A stretch of DNA of 59,293 nucleotides from an uncultured Clostridium sp. (GCF_934754925.1 NZ_CAKVJA010000014.1:1-59293), one strand, 5' to 3'; positions 16,668 to 25,538 are shown, numbered from the stretch's first letter. The notes: a model not told the origin generated them from the letters alone. Numbers and translations are program-made.

Positions 16668-17252
16668 TTAATATTCCTTTGCATAATATTGATTAATTTT
16701 CTGCTCCCATTCCGAACCTCTTCTTTTATCTATTATATAAATTCCCCTTAAAAATTCCTCTAACACATCTATTCCATCAAGTCCCTTCATTAAATGTCTT
16801 GGGTAATCAACCTTTCGTCTGTAACACTGCTTTGGATCAATAACCATTAATCTCTCATTCTTGTTAACATATATATCTCTACACCTTGCATCCAATTTTG
16901 TAAACTTTAAAGCCTTAAATTCATTAATTAACCTGTATAAATTATATATAAGTTGCTGACTTAATCCATTTTCTTTTATATAGTCATCCAATCTTATGCC
17001 ATTAACCATATCCCTTAATATATAGTAATCTCCATTTTTATATATCCTAGGAAAATATTTAGATTTTTTTACTCTATATAATATCTCTGCTTCACTTTTA
17101 CAAACATTTTTGTCTGTAAATATCTTTATAGCTCTATTCCCAGGTACTTCATAAACAATTCCATTATGTCCTTCACCTAATAGCTTAGCTTCTTTAAAGA
17201 GATTTTCTATATCCTTATCGAAGTCTGCTGAATATGCATATGTTCTAGCCAT
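16668..17252 (-). CDS. Small protein-kinase-like protein
   Basis: This 194-residue soluble protein keeps pieces of the eukaryotic-type kinase fold: a glycine loop (LLGEGHNGIVYEV, residues ~24-36), the ATP-binding lysine in AIKIF, a hinge-like YILRDMVNGI, and a catalytic-loop-like CRDIYVN followed by LMVIDPKQC. The HRD and DFG motifs are thus altered to CRD and IDP, and the C-lobe is very short. It may be a minimal kinase of the RIO/ABC1/aminoglycoside kinase type or a pseudokinase. It has its own ribosome binding site and terminator and sits between eno and the mannosyl-glucose phosphorylase gene. Function is not known to me. Confidence 0.7.
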   Translation of the reverse strand: MARTYAYSADFDKDIENLFKEAKLLGEGHNGIVYEVPGNRAIKIFTDKNVCKSEAEILYRVKKSKYFPRIYKNGDYYILRDMVNGIRLDDYIKENGLSQQLIYNLYRLINEFKALKFTKLDARCRDIYVNKNERLMVIDPKQCYRRKVDYPRHLMKGLDGIDVLEEFLRGIYIIDKRRGSEWEQKINQYYAKEY

Positions 17253-17340
17253 TATAACCTACCTTTATTAATATTTGTACTATTATATTAACTATAGTAT
17301 GCATTTATAACAATTAATGATTGTTTCTAATTATACATAA

Positions 17341-17380
17341 AAAGAAAGATTCATTGCATTTATGCAATAAACCTTTCTTT
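17341..17380 (-). terminator. Terminator of the epimerase-phosphorylase operon
   Basis: A long imperfect stem (AAAGAAAGGTTTATTGCAT against ATGCAATGAATCTTTCTTT, 2-nt loop) is followed by TTTATG on the minus strand, 5 bp beyond the GH130_1 stop. Confidence 0.8.
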
Positions 17381-17384
17381 AACT

Positions 17385-18563
17385 CTAGTTTTCACTCTTT
17401 AACAATTCTTCATTTTTTTCAATAAGCTCTTGTCTTTGTGCTGTGCATAAAAGTGATCTATATGGATCTTGTGGGGTATTGAATGTATAATCAATTAACT
17501 TATCTACAGTAGTTGTAGCAACATGTAATCTAGTATCACTAGATGCATAATAAATATTTACATTATTATCTTCATCAACAGTAAGTCCATTACAGAATAT
17601 TACATTAGATACATCTCCAACTCTTTCATTATCATAAGGAGCTATAAAATGTCCTCCTGGTAATGCAATAATCTTTGTTGGCTCTTCTAAGTCTGTTGCA
17701 AAGGTATAAAGAACATATCTTAAACCAGCTGCTGTATTTCTTACACCATGACCTATATGTATCCAACCTTTTTCTGTTTTAATAGGTGCTGGCCCTTGTC
17801 CATTTTTAACTTCATAAACTGTATGATATTTCTTTTCATGCATTATCTTCTCTTCATTAACAACTGGATTAGTCATATCATCACAGTATCCATAAGCAAT
17901 ACCTCCACCTGAACCAGTTGAAATGAATCCATCTTGTGGTCTAGTATATAATAAATATTTTCCTTCAACAAACTCAGGATGTAACACAACATTTCTTTGT
18001 TGAGGAGATGGAGTCTTTATATCAGGTAGTCTTTCCCAAGTTTTTAAATCAGTAGTTCTAACTAATCCTGCTTGAGCTACCGCTGAAGATGTATCTCCAA
18101 AAGCTGCATCTGGATCTTTTCTTTCAGAACAATAAATCCCATATATATATCCATCCTCATGTTTTACAAGTCTCATATCATAAATATTAGTTTCTTCTTG
18201 ACAAATATCTTCCCACTGTATTAAAGATTCAAATCTAAAATTATCAATTCCATTTTCACTTGATGCTAAAGCAAAAATTGATTTTCTATCTAACCCTTCT
18301 GTTCTTACAACTAAATAGTATTTACCATTTAAATAAATAGCTCCAGCATTTAATGTTGCATTAATACCTAGTCTTTCCATGAAGTATGGATTAGTTTCTT
18401 TATTTAAATCAAATCTCCATTCAATTGGAACATGATGTCTGGTTATTACTGGATATTTATATCTATCATAAACACCATTGTACCAAGTAGTGTCAACTTC
18501 ATTTTTTCTTGTTATTAATTTTTCCTGTTCTTCTTTTAATGTATAATATCTTTCATGTATCAT
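17385..18563 (-). CDS. GH130_1 4-O-beta-D-mannosyl-D-glucose phosphorylase
   Basis: This cytoplasmic enzyme splits beta-1,4-mannosyl-glucose with phosphate into mannose-1-phosphate and glucose. The 392-residue product has the subfamily's long N-terminal helix and ITRHHVPIEWRFDL, NAGAIYLNGKYYLVVRTEG, the catalytic-acid segment NIYDMRLVKHEDG (Asp129) and SSAVAQAGLVRTTDLKTWER. It also has SPQQRNVVLHPEFVEGKY, GSGGGIAYG, GHGVRNTAAGLRYVLY and YYASSDTRLHVATT. This closely follows the known MGP sequences. It begins 3 bp after the epimerase stop, with its ribosome binding site inside the end of that gene, so the two steps are encoded as a coupled pair. Confidence 0.95.
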   Translation of the reverse strand: MIHERYYTLKEEQEKLITRKNEVDTTWYNGVYDRYKYPVITRHHVPIEWRFDLNKETNPYFMERLGINATLNAGAIYLNGKYYLVVRTEGLDRKSIFALASSENGIDNFRFESLIQWEDICQEETNIYDMRLVKHEDGYIYGIYCSERKDPDAAFGDTSSAVAQAGLVRTTDLKTWERLPDIKTPSPQQRNVVLHPEFVEGKYLLYTRPQDGFISTGSGGGIAYGYCDDMTNPVVNEEKIMHEKKYHTVYEVKNGQGPAPIKTEKGWIHIGHGVRNTAAGLRYVLYTFATDLEEPTKIIALPGGHFIAPYDNERVGDVSNVIFCNGLTVDEDNNVNIYYASSDTRLHVATTTVDKLIDYTFNTPQDPYRSLLCTAQRQELIEKNEELLKSEN

Positions 18564-18566
18564 TTC

Positions 18567-19739
18567 TTATTCTCCTATTCTCTTCATAAACTCTAAACAA
18601 AATCTTCCATTATGATATGGTGCCTTCCACGGTTCAATAACGCTTCTCTCTGTTGGTTTACCATCTGCTTCTATTGACCAATACCATTCTCCACCTTCTC
18701 TTGGATCAACCATAGTTGCCATAGTATAAGTCATTAATTTATCTATTATTTTTAAAAGACTCTCATCATGAGTTCTTTCATATGCATTTAAATATCCAAT
18801 CATTGCTTCAACTTGTACCCACCATACACGAGTAAAATCTTTAACTCCATTTTCTGCTTCATTTATTAATGAACCATCTTCTTGAATTTGTTCTTTAATT
18901 TTATATGCAATATCAACAATCATCTTTTCAATATTTTCATCTTTTAGACCCAATAACTTATAGGCATCATCAATAAGCCAACTTGCTTCTATATCATGAC
19001 CATATGATTTTACATCAATAATTGTATTCCACTTATTATCAAAGAATATCTTCAAATAATGCTCTTCTTTGTCATAAATTTTATTATAGAAAGTATATAT
19101 TAACTCTTTTAACCTTTCTCCAACTCTAGAATCCTTTGTTACCTCATAAAGAGTAGTATATCCTTCTAAGACATGTAAATGAGTATTAGTTGTTATTTCT
19201 GCAATAACACCATTTTCACTTAGCATTTCATTTGGAGTAATATTCCACTCCCTATCAAACTCTTCTAAATATGCTGAATTTTTTTTATTAAATCCTTTGC
19301 TTTCAATTAATGAAAATAAATTTATTGCTAAGTCTAAGGCTTCTTTATCAGCAGTTGCTTTATAATATTCACTTAATGCATATATAGCAAAAGCCTGACA
19401 ATAAATATGCTTTCTTGTATCACTTGGATTCCCTTTATAATCTAACATCCAATATACACCATTAAACTCTTTATCAAACAACTTATCTCTTAAAAACTCA
19501 TAAATATGAGTTGCAGCCTTCTTATATTCTTCATTCTTTGTTGCACAATACGCAGCTGAAAAGAACCATAATATTCTTGAAGTTTGGATTCCACCCTTAA
19601 CACTTTCCTTATTAATCTTCAAATCATAACTTACTTCGCCATAAAATCCACCATTTTCATTATCAATTAGCTTAAGCCAAAAAGGTGCTATATGATTTAA
19701 TAATTCTTCTTCTGCTTTTTTTCTTAGCTCATAAACCAT
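18567..19739 (-). CDS. Mannobiose/cellobiose 2-epimerase (AGE family)
   Basis: The enzyme converts beta-1,4-mannobiose to mannosyl-glucose, the substrate of the GH130_1 enzyme next door. The 390-residue (alpha/alpha)6-barrel carries the conserved histidines in NTHLHVLEGYTTLYEV (His188), SYGHDIEASWLIDDA (His248) and PWKAPYHNGRFCLEF (His376), and also RVWWVQVEAMIGYLNAY and GGEWYWSI. These match cellobiose/mannobiose 2-epimerases rather than N-acylglucosamine 2-epimerases. The start has GGAGG 8 nt upstream. Terminator 19896-19938 lies upstream, so this gene probably has its own promoter and forms a two-gene operon with the phosphorylase. Confidence 0.93.
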   Translation of the reverse strand: MVYELRKKAEEELLNHIAPFWLKLIDNENGGFYGEVSYDLKINKESVKGGIQTSRILWFFSAAYCATKNEEYKKAATHIYEFLRDKLFDKEFNGVYWMLDYKGNPSDTRKHIYCQAFAIYALSEYYKATADKEALDLAINLFSLIESKGFNKKNSAYLEEFDREWNITPNEMLSENGVIAEITTNTHLHVLEGYTTLYEVTKDSRVGERLKELIYTFYNKIYDKEEHYLKIFFDNKWNTIIDVKSYGHDIEASWLIDDAYKLLGLKDENIEKMIVDIAYKIKEQIQEDGSLINEAENGVKDFTRVWWVQVEAMIGYLNAYERTHDESLLKIIDKLMTYTMATMVDPREGGEWYWSIEADGKPTERSVIEPWKAPYHNGRFCLEFMKRIGE

Positions 19740-19770
19740 TTAAATATCCTCCACTCCATATAAATTCAAA

Positions 19771-19784
19771 TCTAAACGTAAGTA
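19771..19784. promoter_or_regulatory. CG-centred motif upstream of the epimerase gene
   Basis: The plus strand reads TCTAAACGTAAGTA, about 32-45 bp before the epimerase start. It shares the AAACGYWW core of motifs before GH130_2, the sugar-binding protein and GH1. It is only a weak palindrome by itself. Confidence 0.3.
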
Positions 19785-19895
19785 ATAGTCTATATAATTA
19801 TGATATGGTAACATTTTCACTCATTCAATTAATTAACCCTAAAATCATATTTATTGCTAACTTTTAAGAATATTTGTATGTTTTTTATATTTTTA

Positions 19896-19938
19896 AATAA
19901 AAATCTCAAGTTGATTTTTATTTAATTCAACTTGAGAT
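19896..19938 (-). terminator. Terminator of the ABC-importer operon
   Basis: ATCTCAAGTTGA/TCAACTTGAGAT, a perfect 12-bp stem, followed on the minus strand by TTTTATTTAAAA. It lies just beyond the DUF624 gene and ends the importer operon before the epimerase gene. Confidence 0.88.
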
Positions 19939-19943
19939 CTTAT

Positions 19944-20549
19944 TTAACTAATATTTATCTTTACTGATTCAATTGTACTTCTATTTATTTTTACAAATAC
20001 AGCTGAAATTATTGCAATTGCTAATATTACTAAAAATTCCTTTCTAAATATGGCCAAAACCATAAATAGTATAAAAAATCCAATGGTAGTTAATAGCTTT
20101 TTAGGATACATACACATTATTGCCAATGCATCTATATATCTTATTGGTTTTTCTTTAATTATAACATATAAAGAATAATACCCCCAATATATAGCTATAA
20201 CTACATATAAATATGCAAAGAAATAATTTAACACACTAGCTATGGGTAAATCAATTCTTCTTAGCATTAACATTGCTACAACTAATGTTAATGAATAAAA
20301 TCCAGTTAAAATAGTTGATTTTTTATTTTCAACAAAATACATTTTCATTCTAGAATTAAATATTTTTAAAATACCTGAATACCCGTCAATCTCATCATTA
20401 AATAACATTAGTGAAATTTCTATATTAGTAAATACTACCGGAACTAATGTTATTGAAAATAATCCTAATAATAAATATAAAATTGATAATATATTTGTTA
20501 TTAATAAAACATATAAAATGTGAACGAACCTAAATGTCTTTTCTCTCAT
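19944..20549 (-). CDS. DUF624 (YesL-like) membrane protein
   Basis: This 201-residue protein has about five membrane segments (for example residues ~12-34, 78-97, 107-130 and 150-190). The N-terminal LYVLLITNILSILYLLLGLF is typical of DUF624/YesL proteins. These often travel with sugar ABC importers in Firmicutes, but their biochemical role is unknown. It lies 9 bp after the second permease gene and is the last gene of the importer operon, just before a strong terminator. A role as an accessory or sensor of the transporter is only inferred from context. Confidence 0.82.
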   Translation of the reverse strand: MREKTFRFVHILYVLLITNILSILYLLLGLFSITLVPVVFTNIEISLMLFNDEIDGYSGILKIFNSRMKMYFVENKKSTILTGFYSLTLVVAMLMLRRIDLPIASVLNYFFAYLYVVIAIYWGYYSLYVIIKEKPIRYIDALAIMCMYPKKLLTTIGFFILFMVLAIFRKEFLVILAIAIISAVFVKINRSTIESVKINIS

Positions 20550-20558
20550 TTCATCACC

Positions 20559-21449
20559 TTATTTTACGGCTCCTGCTGTGAATCCGTTATAAATATATTT
20601 TTGTAATGCTAAGAATACTATTAATGTTGGAATCATTATTAATATAACCCCTGCACATATAACATTCCATTGTCCCCCATATGGTCCCATAAACTTATAA
20701 AGTGATGTTGCTAATGTTCCCATCTCTTCTCCAGGCGCATAAAGGAATGGTGTATAGAAATCATTATAAATTCCGACGCCACGTATTATTATAATTGTTG
20801 CTATAGCTGGCTTTAATAGTGGAATAATTAGCTTTCTAAATATATAGAAATATGATGCTCCTTCAAGCATTGCAGCTTCATCATTTGAGTATGGAATAGA
20901 ATCCATAAACTGCATCATTATGAATATACTCATAACATCTGCCCCTAAATAAAGAACTATTGGAGCCCATAAACTATTATATAATCCAAGTCTACTCATT
21001 ATTTGGAATGTAGCAACCTGAGTAGTTACCATTGGTAAAAACATTGGTACCATATATAACAGTAATATTACTTTCTTTAACTTAAAATCAAATCTGTGTA
21101 ATACATAAGCAACCATTGCTCCCATTAAAATTGTACCAGATAATGATATCACCATTATGAATGCTGTATTAAAGAATCCTCTCAGCATTCCACCTTGAAT
21201 AAATGCTGTTTTGAAATTATCTAAATTCAAGAAACTCGCTGGTAATGATAATTTATTAGTTGAGTAAAACTCATTATATTCCTTAAATGATGCTAAAAAT
21301 ATTGTTAGTATAGGAAGAATAAAAACTATTGCTGCTAATATTAATGCTGTGTATTTGAGCACTTTAAAAAATATACTTTTAGCTCGTAATACAAATAATT
21401 CTTTATCCATTTTGACTTTTGCTACATTTACTTCAGTATTACTTTGCAT
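20559..21449 (-). CDS. Carbohydrate ABC transporter permease (MalG type)
   Basis: This 296-residue inner-membrane permease of a sugar importer has six predicted membrane segments. The C-terminal cytoplasmic EAA loop reads AAMLEGASYFYIFRKLIIPLLKP, which docks the ATPase. The end motif (LQKYIYNGFTAGAVK) is characteristic of the MalG side. It overlaps the MalF-type gene by 11 nt and has AAGGAGGAG upstream, so the two are co-translated. Substrate by context: acetylated beta-manno- or glucomanno-oligosaccharides. Confidence 0.94.
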   Translation of the reverse strand: MQSNTEVNVAKVKMDKELFVLRAKSIFFKVLKYTALILAAIVFILPILTIFLASFKEYNEFYSTNKLSLPASFLNLDNFKTAFIQGGMLRGFFNTAFIMVISLSGTILMGAMVAYVLHRFDFKLKKVILLLYMVPMFLPMVTTQVATFQIMSRLGLYNSLWAPIVLYLGADVMSIFIMMQFMDSIPYSNDEAAMLEGASYFYIFRKLIIPLLKPAIATIIIIRGVGIYNDFYTPFLYAPGEEMGTLATSLYKFMGPYGGQWNVICAGVILIMIPTLIVFLALQKYIYNGFTAGAVK

Positions 21450-22323
21450 ATTCCTTCTCCTCCTTAAAGAATATATTTTGAATTAATGCCACTGCTGCAA
21501 CAATAAGCATTACTACAACAGCCATTGCAGAAGCTTTACCAACCTTATTATAAGTAAAGGCAGTTTTTATTGTTTCTATTACGAATGTAGAACTTCCATT
21601 TGATCCACCTGTCATTATATATGGTATTTCAAATACTGAAATTGCTCCTGAAATATTTAATATTAAATTTAATTGAATTATTCTCTTAACAGAAGGTATA
21701 TAAATATATCTAATCTTATGCCAATCACCAGCTCCATCTAAATCTGCTGCTTCTAAAACCTCATCAGAAATTGATTGAAGAGCTCCTAAGAAAATAATAA
21801 AGTTATATCCAAAAAATCTCCAAATTGATGTAAATGCTAAAGAGAAATTTACATATTGTGCATCTCCAAGCCATTGTCTAATTAAACTATCTAATCCTAA
21901 CATACTTAATATAGTATCAAATGTTCCACTTGGTTGGAAGAAGAATAAAAACATTAATGATATTGCAACACCATTTATTAAGTAAGGGAAAAAGTATAGT
22001 GATTTAAAGAAACTTTTACCTTTTATTTTAGAATTAATTATTACTGCAAATACAAATGCTAAAGCTAACTGTATTAACCCACCAACAAAATAATATAAAC
22101 TATTTTTTAATACAGAAAAAACTTCTGGATCACTAAATATATTTATATAGTTTTCAAGACCAACGAATGTCTTAGGCCCATACCCCTTCCAATTAGTGAA
22201 ACTGTAAGATATCATATTTATTGCTGGTAAATATGTAAATACAAACAGTAATGTAAGTGGAATTAGTAAGAATAGTGCTATTATAAATTTCCTTTGTGTT
22301 TTATAACTTACATTTTTAAACAC
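21439..22323 (-). CDS. Carbohydrate ABC transporter permease (MalF type)
   Basis: This 294-residue permease partner has about six membrane segments starting at residues ~14-35. The EAA loop (EVLEAADLDGAGDWHKIRYI) is followed by the MalF-type end. It is the middle gene of the importer operon, after the solute-binding protein. A hairpin lies in the 139-bp gap that separates them. No ATPase gene is present in the window, so the importer probably borrows a shared MsmX-type ATPase encoded elsewhere. Confidence 0.94.
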   Translation of the reverse strand: MFKNVSYKTQRKFIIALFLLIPLTLLFVFTYLPAINMISYSFTNWKGYGPKTFVGLENYINIFSDPEVFSVLKNSLYYFVGGLIQLALAFVFAVIINSKIKGKSFFKSLYFFPYLINGVAISLMFLFFFQPSGTFDTILSMLGLDSLIRQWLGDAQYVNFSLAFTSIWRFFGYNFIIFLGALQSISDEVLEAADLDGAGDWHKIRYIYIPSVKRIIQLNLILNISGAISVFEIPYIMTGGSNGSSTFVIETIKTAFTYNKVGKASAMAVVVMLIVAAVALIQNIFFKEEKEYAK

Positions 22324-22415
22324 ATTTTTTCCCCCTTTACGACTTCTTTCCTTTAATATTACTCTGCTCTATTTACATTAATTTAGAGACTTTTATCCTT
22401 AAAATACATACTTTT

Positions 22416-22450
22416 ATAATTAGGGGAGTTTTAATGCTCCCCTTAATTAT
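22416..22450 (-). terminator. Intercistronic hairpin between binding protein and permeases
   Basis: ATAATTAAGGGGAG and CTCCCCTAATTAT form a strong stem with an 8-nt loop directly after the binding-protein gene. The tail has few T residues. It more likely gives partial termination or protects the upstream mRNA, raising binding-protein levels over the permeases. Confidence 0.7.
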
Positions 22451-22462
22451 TTATATAAATTA

Positions 22463-23764
22463 TTATTCAGATAATTTTTCTTTGTTACTATTCCATTTGT
22501 TATTGTAATCTTCAATAACTTTTTCAAAGTCTGCTCTGCTCTTCTTAGCAGCAATTACAGCATTTTGAATATATTCACCAACCCAGAACTTAGTTCCTGA
22601 TTCGTTAGCTATTTCAGTTGTTAAGTCACTAGCCTTTTGATCTGCTTCTGCTGGATCGCCAAACATTAATTCAACACCTGACTCTTGATACTCTTTAACA
22701 ACTGGATTTCCAGAAGTAAGATTTTTATTAGCTGGAATAAAACCACAAGAATCTAAGTAATCTAAACAATTAGCAAAGTAAATAGCAAAATCTTTAGCTT
22801 CTTCTTTATGCTTAGAATATTTACTTACACCTAAGTAGTTATCTGGTCCTGCACCAGCCTTTAATTCTCCTGAATTAGTTGCTGGGAATGGAGCAATAGC
22901 AATATCATCAGCATTAGCTTCATTAGCTTCTTGAATTTGAGAAACAGCCCACATACCTAATGTCATCATACCAATTTTACCGTTAGCCATATCAACTTTT
23001 GATTGTTCCCAGTTAGTTGTAGCTAAATCTTCTTCAACCCAACCTTCACTAACAAACTTATAAAGAATTTCTAACATATCTCCTGTAGGCTTTCCAGCTG
23101 AGAATGGACTTTCCATAGATCCCATATCTCTATAGTAATATGGATTTCCATATATCACTGAAGAAACAGCATCATATTGGCTTAATGGCCACATATCAGC
23201 AGAATTGATAGCTACTGGAACTACACCTTCTTGTCCTTCTTTAATTTTTGCTAATGCGTCATATAATTCATCTAAAGTTTTAGGAAACTCATCATAACCT
23301 GCAGCAGCAAACACTTTTTTGTTATAAACAACACCGTCTGCTCCTAATCCATTTGGAATACCATATACAGTATCAGTATTTAAATCAGCTCTTTCTGTTA
23401 CTCCAACGTAATCGCTATAATCCTCTACTGAGCCTAGTGGTTCAAAGAACTCTCCTAATTCCTCAGCCTTAAATGCTGGTAATATATTTAATACATCACC
23501 GTAATCTTGAGTGTTCATTCTTGTTTGAACTATACTTTCATAATCAGTAATTGCTTCCCACTCTATTTTTACACCTTTTTCTTCATAGTACTTGTCTGCA
23601 ACTGTTTTTAACACTGTATCTTTTATATCTGTTCTATGTGTTAAAACTTTTAAAGTAACTTCACCTTTGCTATCAGAACCATTACTACCTGTTGATGAAC
23701 AACCTGCGAAAAGTGATGTTGCTATTGCACTAGCACAAATAACACTTAGTAATCTTTTTTTCAT
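22463..23764 (-). CDS. Sugar ABC transporter solute-binding lipoprotein
   Basis: The 433-residue extracellular lipoprotein has a signal peptide and the lipobox LFAGC (Cys22 lipidated). A family 1 solute-binding fold follows (EVTLKVLTHRTD, then GIPNGLGADGVVYNKKVF and GKIGMMTLGMWAVSQI). It delivers oligosaccharides to the two permeases. I chose ATG 23764, with GGGGGAG 8 nt upstream, over an earlier in-frame ATG without a site. It opens the importer operon. CG-centred motifs and a CcpA-like half-site lie upstream at 23805-23869. By locus context it should bind manno-oligosaccharides, but the ligand cannot be read from the sequence. Confidence 0.93.
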   Translation of the reverse strand: MKKRLLSVICASAIATSLFAGCSSTGSNGSDSKGEVTLKVLTHRTDIKDTVLKTVADKYYEEKGVKIEWEAITDYESIVQTRMNTQDYGDVLNILPAFKAEELGEFFEPLGSVEDYSDYVGVTERADLNTDTVYGIPNGLGADGVVYNKKVFAAAGYDEFPKTLDELYDALAKIKEGQEGVVPVAINSADMWPLSQYDAVSSVIYGNPYYYRDMGSMESPFSAGKPTGDMLEILYKFVSEGWVEEDLATTNWEQSKVDMANGKIGMMTLGMWAVSQIQEANEANADDIAIAPFPATNSGELKAGAGPDNYLGVSKYSKHKEEAKDFAIYFANCLDYLDSCGFIPANKNLTSGNPVVKEYQESGVELMFGDPAEADQKASDLTTEIANESGTKFWVGEYIQNAVIAAKKSRADFEKVIEDYNNKWNSNKEKLSE

Positions 23765-23804
23765 TTCAATTCTCCCCCTTGAAATATACATTTTATCTTT
23801 GTTA

Positions 23805-23869
23805 GCAAACGTTTTCCCGTTTACAAGTTAATTTTACAAACTTTTAAATAACTATTCTACGCTTTTAAA
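23805..23869. promoter_or_regulatory. Operator-like region upstream of the importer operon
   Basis: The plus strand has GCAAACGTTTTCCCGTTTAC (23805-23824), which contains a near-palindromic CG-centred core. On the minus strand the same site gives TTGTAAACG, the left half of a CcpA cre site. A second motif TCTACGCTTTTAAA lies at 23856-23869. A TAAAAT -10 candidate lies between them on the minus strand, so the first motif would fall at or after the transcription start. Confidence 0.45.
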
Positions 23870-23950
23870 TACACAGCATAATTTTGATTTATAAATCGTA
23901 TAATTTATTTATAATTACAGTTCCATTAATTAATTTTTTTATTTTTATAA

Positions 23951-23982
23951 ATAAAAAAATAGAGAGAACCTAGCGGCTCTCT
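23951..23982 (-). terminator. Terminator after the GH1 gene
   Basis: An AGAGAG/CTCTCT-type GC-containing stem with a short loop, followed by TATTTTTTTATT on the minus strand, 14 bp beyond the GH1 stop. It makes GH1 a separate unit from the importer operon. Confidence 0.85.
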
Positions 23983-23996
23983 CCTTAATATACTAA

Positions 23997-25394
23997 TTAA
24001 AATCCATTATTTGATGAAACTTCTTTAATCCAAGTACCTGATTTCTTTATTGTTTTCTTTTGCGTAGCTAAATCTACTGCAATATAACCATATCTATTTT
24101 TATATGCATTACACCAAGACCAGCAATCTATTGGTGTCCATGAATGATATCCAAAACAATTTGATCCTTCTTCTATTCCCTTGTGTAAATATTGTAAATG
24201 TTCTTCAAGGAATTCAATTCTATAATCATCCTGTATTGAACCATCTTCACCTATATATTTTTCTTCACCTTCAACCCCCATTCCATTTTCAGAAATATAC
24301 CATGGAATATTGTTGTAATTATCTCTAATATTTATTGCAATATCATACATTGCTTCAGGATATATCTCCCATCCTCTATATGGATTCATTCTTTTTCCTG
24401 GCATATCATAATAATCAAAATACTTTTCAGGCATCCATCCTTTACTATTATCAATTTCTGATTCTTTTGCTTTCACTCTTCTTGGTTGATAATAATTAAC
24501 TCCTAAGAAATCTATAGTATTATCTTTTATGATTTGTAATTCTTCTTCTGTACTTTCCCATAAAATATTATCTTCTTTTAAAAGATTAATTAAAAGACTT
24601 GGGAATTCTCCCTTTACTGCTGGATCTAAGAATGAGTAGTTGAAGATTGTATCAGCAACTTTTGAAGCATATAAATCATCTTTATTATTACTTCTTGGAT
24701 AAGCTGGAGTTAAATTAAGTACTATACCTATTTTTCCACCATCTTCTGTGCACCCTAATTCTCTAAATCTCTTAATAGCTTTAGCTGATGCTAAATTTAT
24801 ATTATACATAGCCTGTACAGCCTTTTCTCCATCTACTAATTTCGGATAATGGAATTCATATAAATATTGTCCTTCTACAACTACCATTGGCTCATTAAAG
24901 GTTGTCCAATACTTTACTCTATCTCCAAATAATTTAAATGCTGTTTCTGCAAACTTCACAAATAATTCAACAACATGTTTAGATGTCCACCCACCATATT
25001 TATTATATAGTTCAACAGGTAAATCAAAATGGTGTAAATTCATTACTGGAATCATACCATTTTTTATAGTTTCATCTATAACATCATTATAAAATCTTAC
25101 TCCATCTTCATCAGGTTCTCCTGTTTCTAAATCCTTAATAAGTCTTGTCCATTGTATTGATGTTCTAAAACTATTTAAGCCAATTTCTTTTAGCATAGCT
25201 AAATCTTCTTTATAGCTATTATAAAAATTAGAAGTTATTTCTGGCCCTACCTTATCAAAAAAAGCCTCTGGCTCTACTTCATACCAATAATCAAATACAC
25301 TTTTATGTGGTTTATTAAATGTTCCTTCACTTTGTGGTCCTGATGTAGCTGAACCCCACCAAAAATTTTCTGGGAATATATATTTTTTATTCAT
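23997..25394 (-). CDS. Glycoside hydrolase family 1 beta-glycosidase
   Basis: This cytoplasmic retaining beta-glycosidase of 465 residues has the FWWGSATSGPQSEG start, acid/base Glu168 in TTFNEP, FLGVNYY, and nucleophile Glu369 in YISENGMG. The loop that sets aglycone and O4/O6 recognition reads WSWCNAYKNRYGYI. It carries neither the usual N-F-E-W of beta-glucosidases nor the full Ser/Lys/Tyr set of 6-phospho-beta-glucosidases. No PTS partner is present, so a non-phosphorylated glucosyl or mannosyl oligosaccharide (for example from glucomannan) is the more likely substrate. It is a single-gene unit upstream of the importer operon, with a promoter motif at 25421-25433 and its own terminator. 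Confidence 0.9.
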   Translation of the reverse strand: MNKKYIFPENFWWGSATSGPQSEGTFNKPHKSVFDYWYEVEPEAFFDKVGPEITSNFYNSYKEDLAMLKEIGLNSFRTSIQWTRLIKDLETGEPDEDGVRFYNDVIDETIKNGMIPVMNLHHFDLPVELYNKYGGWTSKHVVELFVKFAETAFKLFGDRVKYWTTFNEPMVVVEGQYLYEFHYPKLVDGEKAVQAMYNINLASAKAIKRFRELGCTEDGGKIGIVLNLTPAYPRSNNKDDLYASKVADTIFNYSFLDPAVKGEFPSLLINLLKEDNILWESTEEELQIIKDNTIDFLGVNYYQPRRVKAKESEIDNSKGWMPEKYFDYYDMPGKRMNPYRGWEIYPEAMYDIAINIRDNYNNIPWYISENGMGVEGEEKYIGEDGSIQDDYRIEFLEEHLQYLHKGIEEGSNCFGYHSWTPIDCWSWCNAYKNRYGYIAVDLATQKKTIKKSGTWIKEVSSNNGF

Positions 25395-25420
25395 AATTTC
25401 CTCCTAAATTATCAAATTCC

Positions 25421-25433
25421 TTTTACGCTTAAA
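25421..25433. promoter_or_regulatory. CG-centred motif upstream of GH1
   Basis: The plus strand reads TTTTACGCTTAAA, 27-39 bp before the GH1 start. It shares the ACGCTT core seen before GH130_2 and at 23856-23869. Confidence 0.4.
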
Positions 25434-25538
25434 TTATATATATTCTTCTAAAACATATCTATACTTTTGTTTATAATATCATTGATTTTGCATATTTTTA
25501 TGAATTTATCCATATAAACTAGAAAATTTACAACTAAA

